NCBI RefSeq assembly: GCF_032854445.1
Contig: NC_088303.1
Span: 10,795,501 to 10,859,500 of the forward strand
Origin: Liolophura sinensis
Taxonomy: Eukaryota > Mollusca > Polyplacophora > Chitonida > Chitonidae
Reading direction: 5' to 3'
Length of the DNA: 64,000 nt
Each line of letters opens with the position of its first letter. The first letter of the stretch is position 1. The notes beneath the pieces are model-generated. The model had not been told where the DNA came from, did no database searches, and was given only the letters and a program-made list of their open reading frames with translations. A program made the position numbers and the translations under genes. Positions 12,511 through 23,700 of this stretch are shown one piece after another.

Positions 12511-12819
12511 TAGAGATGCAAGCATCACACACAATGGTTGCCGGACATTTCAACAGTATCATAACACACTAGTAATAATCCGTGAATAACATTTCTTCCA
12601 TTTTAATATTCTTATTTCAGCTTCAAATTGTGCATGTCACTTCGTATATAATTCTATCAATGAACCTTCACAAATGTCAAGTTTATCATTGGACTGCACA
12701 GAATGAAGGTACTATAAAGATGACGTTCTATAAAGCTGTCTCAACCTGTGTCAGTTAGGATTTATGTAGTCGTAAACGTTACGCGCCAGGCGCCAGTAAC
12801 GAATGGTTCGTAAAACGGG

Positions 12820-13095
12820 CATTCTGGCTTCATGCCGAAAATATCGGACATGAAATTTCACCCTGTCACATCATTCTGGCTTTATAATGAAGATAAAAGA
12901 CATGATATCTTATCCAGTCACATCACTATGACATCACAATGCATACTAGAGAAGACATCTCACCCATTTACAGCATCTGGCTTCATAAAAAAACATACCA
13001 GACATAACATCTCACCCAGTCATTGAAGATAGAAATGACATCTCATTCAGTTACGACATTCTGGCATTACCCATGAAGAAAAGAGACATGATAGC
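12820..13095. repeat. Degenerate ~50-bp tandem repeat
   Basis: About five loose copies of a unit containing cattctggcttcat and gacatctcacccagtcac. Too diverged to define a clean period. Confidence 0.5.
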
Positions 13096-13939
13096 CCCCT
13101 CGATGGTATCTCACGCGGTATACTGCACAGACGTCCAAATGAAATAGGGCGGGGTGGAAGGAGGGGAGGGCATGTGGTTTAACGTTCCGAAGGAAATAAC
13201 ATGCATGAGCTACAGCACAAGCCTCATCCTATAAAATATACCGAATTTTAAATGTAGCCTATCAGATGATTCTCTTTTGTCATGTCAGTCTAGCTTTATA
13301 TATGATATGGTGCTTTGATCTGCATTACTTTGTGGTATACATAGGCCAAGACTATTTTTCTTTGTTTATCTTACGCTACTTGTAGGTAGGTTTATACACT
13401 ATTGTTCGGTGTATGTCGAAACCTGTTCCTGTGGACAAAGCTGATAATAATATTCTATTTTTCCGCAAGAATTATTATTATCAGGTTCTTGTAGAGGAGC
13501 TGATAATATCACTACAACAGCTGCTGCAACATCAACGTAATCTATAACGACGCATAACCCGAAGAAACTATATATAAAAAAAACATGAGAAACGTCCTTT
13601 CTCAAACAGAGGAGTACAACCGTGCCTTCTGGTCACACTCATATACCACAACTTTACTGGATTTTAAAAATGCGTAAATCCCCACAGAGAGCTCGCTTTA
13701 TTGCGGAGTCAAGAAAAGGTATCACCAATCTTGTAACTAATCTCTTAACGGCAGTCATTTTGGAAAAAGTTCTGTTGTCCAAAAATATAGGTGTCAGCTG
13801 TATCTGGATTCTCAAAACTCCAAACCAAGAACTCTCAGATACATTTAACGTATTATAAGGATATCTCTAATATCTGAGATTTTATCATTATTCCTCACAC
13901 AGATTAACTGATGGAATTCCATAACTAGTCGTGTTTAAT

Positions 13940-14545
13940 AAAACTGGCGTATATGTATTCCGGTTTGTACAATTTGTTTTGGTTCACCTATAACTGTTCT
14001 CGTAGTAGGAGTAATCCTCACCAGGACCGATCTTCCTTATGCAAACGGTATATTGATGATCTGCCAGCTTTAAACAATCCACATATAGCAAAGACTGTGA
14101 AAGATATATACATGTACCCATCTTCGCTGGATTTTTGAAACCACAGTTTCATTTTTATATTGTAAATTATCCTTATTTGTAGAGCAATATACTGAGGGGT
14201 CCTACATATGGTGTTTACATATCTCGCGTTACAGGTCTACCATTTGTTAGATCTGTGTGTTATGTGACGATTCCAGTCATCATCGCAAGTTATTACTGCA
14301 AAAACCAGCGTGTCAAGGTTATTCCATCAACTCCTTCACTCTAAGTTTCTAAAGTTTTACAATGAGTATACTTCTCTTGTAAGTAAATATTGACAGAACG
14401 GTCGAAATCTCTGGCGCTCTGTTTGAGAATTCATCTTATTCCGTCGAATCCGGTTGCGAGGGGGGCAGTATATTCATCGCCTTGAATTAGATCGCCACGT
14501 TGAATATAGTAACAGTTGCAGTCAAAGCGTAACTCGGATACATAT
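13940..14545 (+). pseudogene. Decayed reverse transcriptase element
   Basis: Reading frames interrupted by stops preserve RYIDDLPALNNPHIAKTVKD (the YxDD catalytic motif), then SNILRGPTYGVYISR, then KFLKFYNEYTSLVSKY. These occur in this order in a widespread retroelement reverse transcriptase family of invertebrates with RYIDD..LNNP and PAYGVYIS motifs. Stop codons and shifts show it is inactive. A second fragment of the same part lies at 62225-62520. Confidence 0.75.
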
Positions 14546-14774
14546 TTTATTATTGACAATTTACATTACGGTGGCCCGTTAGTGCCATTCGAAATTTTTA
14601 ACATTTTCTACTGATTTTAAATAATTCAGAGGACTTTCTAATGAAACTTATCATTATGACCTTCAGAATTTGAAGTAGGCCTAGGCTAAGTCAAGACGAA
14701 ATTAACGTCAGTGAAAAAATTGACACAAAATAGATAAATTCTACTATAAAGTTTGAAAAACAGCGAAAAATTTT

Positions 14775-15110
14775 TCTGCCCGATTGAAAGATTTTCTCCG
14801 CGGTGGAAAGATTTTCTCCGCAGTGGAAAGATTTTCTCCGCCGTGTAAAGCTTTTCTCCACAATGAAAAGGTTTTCTCCGCGGTGCAAACCCTATTTTCC
14901 GCGGTAGAAATGTTGTCTTCACTGTGTAAACGTTTTCGGCGAGGTAGAAACCCAAGTTGCATCTAGCCCTCGATCTGAATGTAAGACTCGTTAGTCAGAT
15001 GAAAGATGTCGAATATCTCAGATCGAGGTAAGTGTTACGTGGGTTTCCACCGCGGTGAAAAGATTTACACCGAGGAGAAAATGTTCTCACCGTGGTGAAA
15101 ACCTTTTCAG
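14775..15110. repeat. 20-bp minisatellite with an inverted counterpart
   Basis: From 14775 to about 14950 there are eight or nine copies of a unit like ttttctccgcggtggaaaga. From 15040 to 15110 related units appear in inverse orientation (caccgcggtgaaaagattta, accgaggagaaaatg). The centre is bounded by ctcgatctga and tcagatcgag, also inverted. Only short reading frames cross it. Confidence 0.85.
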
Positions 15111-15119
15111 AGTATGCAT

Positions 15120-15670
15120 GTATTTTTAAACTGGATTCTCCCATGGTCCTTTTTGGCCATATTGGGCCAATTACGTGACATCAGGTTTTTTGCCACTTTA
15201 CAAACACAGAATTAGATTTGATCATTGAAAAAGGCATATGCATACGCTAAAACCTATGAATTAATTCACCGAAAGGAGCTTGGAGGGAACTATTTCTAAA
15301 AATATGAATATGACGGGAATGATACCTTCTGGGTTACGACAGTTCAGTTGTTTAAAACTATTTCACTCGGCTGGAAAAATTCCTAAAAAATAAATCGTAA
15401 AAAAAAACCAACTATTTTCCTGGGCAGAGATACCCAGAGTACACCAGTATATCATTCACGTCACATCTGTATTTTTTTTACATAGTTCGTTCCCAATTCC
15501 TTTCAGAGAATGCATTCATAAATCTGCATATTGAATGAAGAAATCTAATTCTACATGTGTTAAGTGGCAAAAACCTAATATCTTGTCATTGGCCCCAATA
15601 TGCTCAGAAAAGGCCATCGTGGAATACAGTTTCCAGTGCATTTTTGCTGTGTTTGAACAAATTTTAAAAA
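15120..15670. mobile_element. Foldback / MITE-like element with ~110-bp inverted arms
   Basis: The left arm (15120-15228) contains ctttttggccatattgggcc and ttttttgccac. The right arm (15545-15670) is its imperfect inverse (gtggcaaaaacctaatatct, aaaaggccatcgtggaatac). About 310 bp of non-coding DNA lies between. A related structure is at 49736-49960. Confidence 0.7.
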
Positions 15671-16611
15671 TATATTATAATTAATGGAGCCATTGTTTTT
15701 TCTTGAATTATTACTTGTTTGTTTTTTTATATAGTGTTTAATGGTCATTTATCTGACATATACGAAGATTTCACCGTACGTACAAAGAAATTCGTCGACC
15801 TCTCCGACCATGAGAGTGTGAAGGGGCGGGGTCAAGCGAATACGAAACGCGGTTTGCAGACACAGAGCTGGCTTTCAATGGACAAGGCGCGAAAGAAATT
15901 GTGCTTTTATATTTCATTTCAGAGTGGACTCTGGTTAAGTTTGTGAATTCTTAGAATTTCATTACATGTCTTGCCTCGTGTAATTGAATAGAACGTACTA
16001 ACAGGCTGAAAAAAGTCATGATCTGAAATCACTTTGATGAAGAAGTAGAACTTTGTCCAGTTTGTCGGCGTAAACCGTGCAGCAGCAACAACAACAACAA
16101 CAGTACTGGTAAATTTGTAACTAAAGCCATACATGTAGACACCGATCAATTTTACATCTACTTACACAAACACGATGCTAAGCTTTAGCACTGGAGCAGA
16201 TTAACCGAGGCCCTAACACTTTTGTCTGGTGTTTGTCGACCATTGTGAACCTAACTTGGTGAAAGGGTCATAGAGCCCAAAGCTAAGTTTGACGTTCCTA
16301 CCGTAACGCCCAGCTTCGGTCATATAGACCTCCAGGCGGACAGTTTCACTGAAAAAACCGGGTCGAACCCTACCTTACTTTTGCTGTCCACTGATTTCCT
16401 AAAACAACCAAAATGTAATATGTTAAGTTTACCATTGATAAACCACCTTTCATCAGTATCCAGCCATTTAAACATTGCTATGTTTGGAATTTTTTTTTTT
16501 CATCTTCGGGCAAGGTGATGGGCTGCGAAAAGTTTATTCCACCCAACATTCTGTTTACAGGACATGCAATTCTTAAAGAGAATGTTGGGTAGGATAAAAT
16601 AAGCCACAATG

Positions 16612-16912
16612 TAGATTTAATTTAATGAGCAGAGTCAGCATTTCAGTAGTTCCGCGAGTTCATACAGATATTGATGAGACAGGGTGGGAACTCTTGTAAA
16701 CTAACGCAGCTAAAAGGCGAGATTTTACGGTACTCGGTAGACTGAATGCTCGTCTTGCATAGTCGGGTATGTCGACCCAATGGTGCCGTTAGCAGCTGCC
16801 ATACAATCGTGCCTTTTAACAGTGTTATTTCTCGAGAGCCCCACCCTGTTCTTGTTCATTCTAAGTGAACTTGACACATTTTTGAAATGCTGACTCGGCT
16901 TGTTTAATTGAT
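16612..16912. mobile_element. MITE-like element with terminal inverted repeats
   Basis: The left end (tgagcagagtcagcatttca, then agacagggtggga) is matched in inverse by the right end (ccccaccctgttctt, then tgaaatgctgactcggctt). Total about 300 bp with no coding capacity. Confidence 0.6.
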
Positions 16913-17410
16913 CTAAGGTGTACCTAGGATAATGATCAATTAATCAGAGTGAGTCACAAGATGTAGATGAGGGGATTCTAGACAAGCTATGAGGCTCTCA
17001 CTAACTCTGATAAGCTGAGGTTGACTAATCACTTCTCTTCAGTGTCAAACCTCCCTCATCCACCATAGTTTCTCGGATTAACCAAGAAATTGGCTGTGAA
17101 CGTTTTATATTGGGTAAGGTCTAGTTCACACCAATCTACTTTTATCAGTAAATATAACCCATACTTAGATTGAATTTTCACATGAATATACACATTTCTG
17201 GTATGCTTTTGCGCACTCCAACAGCAAATTTGAAATGCCTTAATGGTAGAATCCCCACCCCCACCCCACCCACCCCAAAAAAATAAAAATGAAATTCCTT
17301 TCAACACTCTTTTGCTTACCTAAAATAGGTATTTCATCTTCTCAAATTCCGTTTGCCAAGAAATATCCACTTAGCTTGTTTAGGTTTTTTTTTGTTTTTT
17401 AGCTGTAACA

Positions 17411-17462
17411 ATGGAGATTGTGTGCTGTCGAGTTTCATTTGCCCGAGAAGCATACACTAAAG
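17411..17462 (+). CDS. PNKP: Possible alternative 5' coding exon of PNKP
   Basis: ATG in ACAATGG context follows a strong polypyrimidine acceptor (ttttttgttttttag) and ends at donor AAAG|gtaatg. Joined to an acceptor at 17746-17747 (gatatag), it reads in frame into the FHA exon, whose upstream part is open. The result is a 31-residue Arg-rich N-terminal extension. Without splicing, the same ATG gives only a 57-residue frame to TAA at 17584. Speculative; the usual start at 17789 gives a normal PNKP N-terminus. Confidence 0.35.
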
Positions 17463-17788
17463 GTAATGAGGAGACAGTTGTAGACTGGAATCCGGGTGTT
17501 ACTGGTTTGACAGTGGCTGGAAGTCAGGATGTTTGTCAGCTACCTGATAAAGAGCGTGGTTTACTCCGAGCTCTCCACGTGTAAACATCTGCCACCTCAT
17601 ATTTGTTAAATATTTTTTAGTTTGGCGTTAGACTTTAATCATATAATAGCTAAATGTACATGTATTCATTGACATGTGGCCACATCATGAATTTGTTAAA
17701 TACCTGGTCAGGAAGATACAGTTGTGTACATTTTATTTTTGATATAGTGATTACGACCCGCAGAAGGCATTGTAGACAAGTGCGGAGA

Positions 17789-20700
17789 ATGAAGTGTTTT
17801 CTATTGTGTAAGGACAACAGTCATGATCCTATCCCTCTTCCTGATGGCTGCCCTGTCTACATAGGGCGCAATCCCCTGACGAAGATTGTCGACAAACGAT
17901 GCTCCCGGCAGCAGTGTAAGTTTCTCCATTCTGTCTTGTGGTTGAGCCTGAATATTCACTGTAATGGTAGGTATGTAAAAATGGACTTCCAGAAGCACAT
18001 AAATGGGCCGTAAAATGATACTTTCAATGCCAACGTGTAAGTTTTTCTGATAAGAAGTTAGTTAAACTTCACACAAAAAAACTCTCAAAAAGTGGCCGTA
18101 TAAGGTGGCAGAATCCATTAGAATAAAGCAAACTGTGTCATGTGAGAAATGCTGAACTTTAAGTCAGATCACATCCACAGCATTTTGTACACCCATTTTG
18201 TTAGCCTAAAAAGTCATCTTCAAGTGTAATTTTACAAACTGCTTGTACATCCTACACTCTGACATTTCTGTAATCATGACTACCATGATATAATGGGAGT
18301 ATAGCATTAAACACCAGTCACATACTGCATTGGCATGAAACTTTTACCGCAATCACATTGACATACATTACTTTTGTGCTGAAACATTTTTCCAATATGA
18401 TATCACCTACCTTCCGAATAAATCTCAAAACACCTTTCAAAAATCATGATGACTATGAGAATCTTGCAAAATGAGTTACTTTTTTTGATTTAAATAAAGT
18501 ACATAAATCAAATTTGCTGAGCAAATTTCAAATTGCTGCAGCCACTTTACCACAGAGTATATTTGTTAAATGGGAGAATGAATTTAGTTATGTGTGGGTT
18601 AAATTTGAAGTCTTCAATGCTGAAAAGATCTGTACATGTACTACTGGTAGTTTCCTGCTTTGTACAAGGCATAATGGGATAGACTAAGTGGCAGTCAGCA
18701 CTGTCAGTATTCTGTGATTGATATGAATACTTTATCAGGTGTCTTCAGCAGGTAATTCTGGTGAAGCAGCACAAAACAATGGGGCAGATTGCTACTAGGT
18801 GGCACTGTGATGATAACAGCAATGCTGAAAGCAATGTTAATCAATATACTGATGTATGTAATGTGTAATTGTACATGTATTTCTAACTGTGTTTTCTCCC
18901 TCTGGTTCTATTTTAGTGGAATTTATCGCTGATTACAAAAACCTGCAGGTAATAGTAAAGCAGTTAGGTGGGAATAGCTCAGCTGTGGGGTCCAAGGAAC
19001 TGAATGAGGGTGAGACTGTGACATTGACTGACGGAACAACTGTTTATGTGCTCAGTGGTCTCTATCCTCATCTGATCAGGTTTTCAGAAACGTCAAAAAC
19101 AGCCAGTCCGCACATGAAAACAAAACCTTTGACGAAAGTATCATCTGAGTCTAGCGATTCTCGGAAACGAAAAAGTTCAGAATCTGAGTCCTTGTCAAGA
19201 TCGAATTCCAAAAAACTGAAGAAGGAAGTCGTTTCTGTTGTCTCAATGGAGGATAACAAGGATGACAGTGACACTGAGATTGCTAGAGTCAAAGAAGTGA
19301 AGGAGAAGTTGAAACAAATGAAACAGGCAGCTAAAGGTGAGCAGAAAGCTGCGGAGGTTATACCTGCAAAGAAAGAGGTGAAAGCTGTGCCCAGTAGATG
19401 TGGAAAACCTGCTTCTGATTCTAGCTGGTCCCAGTTTGACAAACTCCTCATGTACATTGGCAAAGGAGTGGAGGCCAGGAGTAAGGTACCAGCAATCATT
19501 ACAGAATTGTTTATTGCTGAGGTGATATAAAACTGTTAACAAGTTAGCTGTGTAGTTAAAGACATCTGGGATTTGTTTTTTCCAGATGGTTTGTTGATTT
19601 GAATACAATACTGTGAAACGAACTGTGATGAAAACAGTTTTATGTCACCGAAAGGTTTTAGGTTTTTAATTTGAATCGAGTGATCATAATTACTAGTAGG
19701 AACAGAATTTTTCAAGAATATTCAAGGTGCTTTCTTTCTTTTTGACTAATGATTTTTAATTACAAAAAATATTTGATCATGCAGTTGAAAGTTGAAAACT
19801 GTATGGCTGCACAATAACACTTCATGTCCTGTGTTGACAGGTGGCAGGGTTTGACATTGATGGGACAATCATTGGCACAGTGTCTGGCAAGGTGTTTCCC
19901 ACTCACCCTGGGGACTGGAAGTAAGAGTTCTTACCTTAGGATGAATTTACTCATAACCCTCACATATGAAATCATCTGTGAGTTTTGCCCTCACCTTATA
20001 ACATGTGTGTGCCTCTCACATTAGCTTGGAATAGTGATAGCTGCCTTTCACTACTTAGTTCCCTATCAGTACCCATGGGGATTGGGGGTTGAGGGGACTA
20101 GGACTACAGGTTTGTACTGTCTGTCACTCCAGTGCACTAGTTCTCCGTACTTTTTGTGAAATTGGTTCATCGTATTGAATTGAAACTAGGTATGTGGCTT
20201 CACCAACAACTTACAGATCAAGTTCGAGTTTCTTATCCCCACATCCAATTTGGACAAAATTAACGCTATTTTTATATAACTTTGCACTGGAACAGTTATC
20301 CAGACTGTCCAAAATGGTTCTTTGATGAATGGGAACTTGGCACATAACCATAACAAGTTACAGATTTGTCTCCTGTGTCCAATTTGGACAAAATTATGGC
20401 TCTTTTGGACTAGCAATTCTCCCAATTTTATATCTATTATTCTGATGTCTCAAACTGGTAGTGGACATGTATTGTTTTGGCAGTACTTTCAGGATGTTTG
20501 TTTTATATTAATATATTTAAATGTCATTGTACATGTATTTTTACCAGTTACATGTAATTTGTGATGAGACCCTCATAGAGTAATAAGTCCTGTATTACAG
20601 ACTGAACTGAGCTTGCATCATTGTATTCTCAAAAACTGAAGCTCTTCATTGTCATTAATGGTCAGTATGGTTGTTTATCAGTTGTTGACACACTTCTCTT

Positions 20701-23700
20701 CAGTTCCATCAGTAAGTGTAACAAATGTGGACTCTTTACTTCATCCTTCATGCTCAGTTACTTGGTTATATTTAACTATTATTTGTTGAGACACCTCTCT
20801 TTCACTCCATGAGTAAATGTAACAAATGTGGACTCTTTTACTTCTTCCTTCATGCTCAGTTACTGGGTTATGTTTAATTATCATTTGTTGAGACACCTCT
20901 CTTTCGCTCCATGAGTAAGTGTAACAAATGTGGACTCTTTTACTTCTTCCTTCATGCTCAGTTACTGGGTTATGTTTAATTATCAGTTGTTGACACACTT
21001 CTCTTCAGTTCCATCAGTAAGTGTAACAAATGTGGACTCTTTTACTTCTTCCTTCATGCTCAGTTACTGGGCTATATTTAATTAAGTCTTCAACATGTAT
21101 TAATTACTTTTAAGGATATAACCTTAATGCGGCCGGCGTCACATAAGTGAAATATTCTTGAGTAAGACGTAAAACATAAATCAAATATATAAATATTGCA
21201 TGAATACTTTGTTGATGAAAGAATCGTTCCCATCAACTGCTGTTGTATATGTTGCAGAATTCTGTATGGTGAAATTCCCACAAAGCTGAAGCGCCTCCAC
21301 AATGATGGGTACAAGGTTGTATTCTTTACAAACCAGGTGAGTAAGGAGTTAACATAGAACATCTCAGTATTATCAGAGTCATGTCTAGAGTCATTTTACT
21401 TCCGGAAAACTTTGGGCTCTCAAACCAGTCAGGGTGTATTTAATCTAACAAGTAAATTAAGCAAAAATATGACGGTTTACAAAAATGTAAGTTTTCATAC
21501 AAATTTTCTTCATTCACAGACTTAGAAGCTTTCAGAAACCATCATTTTGAGTTGCTGTTCATAAGATGTGTTTATGCGGGGTTACAGTGTCACCTGTACA
21601 GTTTGGGATTTAGTTTTGTTGTAGATGTGGCCCTGATTATTTGTGTATGTAATTCAGTGTTCAAGTCCTTATTCTGTCATCAATATCCGTCTTTGAACAC
21701 ATGTACCACGGTCTACATTCTGTCTTTACTGCAGAGCAGGGAATTGGCAGTGCGTTTATCATTAACCCAAGGCATTTGAGGCTCTGACCTGACAACGAAC
21801 TTTAGCATACATTGACTTTGCCAGTGAGATACAAAGTCCTAATAATTATTGGCTTGTTTGTTTTGAGTTGAGCAAATTAATCTCCTGTCATCACATGATG
21901 TTGTATTTCTGTATGCAATAAAGCTAGGTGTGGAAAGAGGGAAAACTAAGGTGGAGGATTTGAAGACAAAGTTTGCAGGTGTGGTGAAAAGAGTGGATGT
22001 TCCTGTACAGGTGAGTGGAGCTGTGAAAACAGATTTAACTGTCTTTGCATATGTATACACTCAGATTTTCTGTAGAAAATAGTGAAGTAACAGTGTTTTT
22101 ATTTTTGGGTGTTTGTAGTATTGTTCACAGTGCTGGAATCTGCCATACTCAGAAAGTGTAATCACAAATAACAATACTTGGTGATTTCTCAGAGACTTAT
22201 GCCTCATACTTAAGGAATTGAAAACTGTCAAGTTTTGTTTTATATACCAAAAGTGCACTGTCATTGTGAAAGATTCATAAAATTAATTTTCTATGTCTGA
22301 TCACATTTTGATCACATTTTATATGTCTGTATGTTTATTTGTCAGTATGATTATCTTGGGGCCCTGTGGTATATATTTGGTATGTTGCATGCATTTCTGT
22401 GTATTCATGTACCTGTGATAAAGTGTAATAAATACATTTCTGATCAAATTCTATATCTCTTATGCGGAATATTTGAGTAGTTTAAGTGAACCTTATCACA
22501 ATTATCTAAAGGCTGCAACAGTTTTTTATATATTGCTGTACAAAAGACGGATTGCACACACATTAGCTGGTGATGTGATCGTTTTCTCTGTCTGCCTGCC
22601 AGATTCTTGTGTCCACAGGCTCGGGTGTTTGCCGGAAGCCTGCCACAGGAATGTGGGATTTCCTCAGTCAGCAGGTAAGATAAACTAAACTGCCTGAAGA
22701 AATTAGTGAGCGTCACTTAAGTTATTGTAGGCTTTAATGACAAGCACTCAGTCAGGCACTTCAGTTGTCTGCAATGGTGGTTAGCAGAGGATGAAGATAA
22801 AGATAACATTTCACCTGTCCACTTAACTGGCTACCCCTGTGGCCTGTTGTTGTAAGGGAGGACCGTACATGGTTACCCTAAGACTTCTATTTCTTTTTTT
22901 ACAACAGATATAAGTAGTGTTGAAAGCAAAGTATTACATTTCTCTCCCAGTTTTTTTGAAAAGTAAAGATTGGTGTCAATCTAACATGTGCGTCACATAA
23001 ACTTTTCTCTCATTTTGTTGTATAGGCTAATGATGGTATAGAAGTGGACATAGACACATCATTTTATGTTGGGGGTAGGTATAGTTTTGTAGCTAGCAGC
23101 TTAGATATACGCGTATGTGCCGGTTTCATGAGTCATGGGCTTATCGTCATGTAGGAGAAGAAATAGTGCTGCCAGTAGGGGCCTGAGAGGTTGATGTTAT
23201 GTTTATTGTCATCCTTTATTCGTATGTAAATTAATCCCTGATTTTTAGATTAATTTCTCTATCTTCATCTAAGGTACTCATATCCAAGGTTAATCATCTT
23301 GCATTTATACTTTTTCAAAATGATTTTTCTCTTCTGTTTCGGACTTTATTTGCACACAAGCCCTCTGGCATTTGACTACTGTACTCACTACAGCTGTCAC
23401 AATGATACTTTGGTGTGGTTGACTTACAGATGCTGCAGGCAGAGCTGACAAATGGAGTCCTGGGAAGAAGAAGGATTTTTCCTGCAGTGATAGACTGGTT
23501 AGCTGAATTTCTACAGGGGGAAATAGTGAAAGTTTAGTGGATATCAATCTGTTCAATCTGTCTGCTGTCACAGTATCACATTGCCTTTGCTGCGAGTGGA
23601 TGAAAAGTAACATTGTCACAAGAAGGGGTGGTGGGACTTCAGATGTAATATATCTGTTTATTGTCATGGGCCTTATTAGAAGGGAAAATAATGATATAAA

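Larger units (their letters stand above)
14546..17410. other. Intergenic, repeats only
   Basis: Apart from the repeats listed separately, I see no gene. The 75-codon frame at 15719-15946 has no recognisable domain. A clean hairpin occurs at 16541-16552 / 16579-16590 (acccaacattct and its inverse). Confidence 0.5.

Noticed and set aside
14686-14966. Overlapping 60-89 codon frames on both strands
   Set aside because: All arise from the tttctccgcggtg minisatellite.
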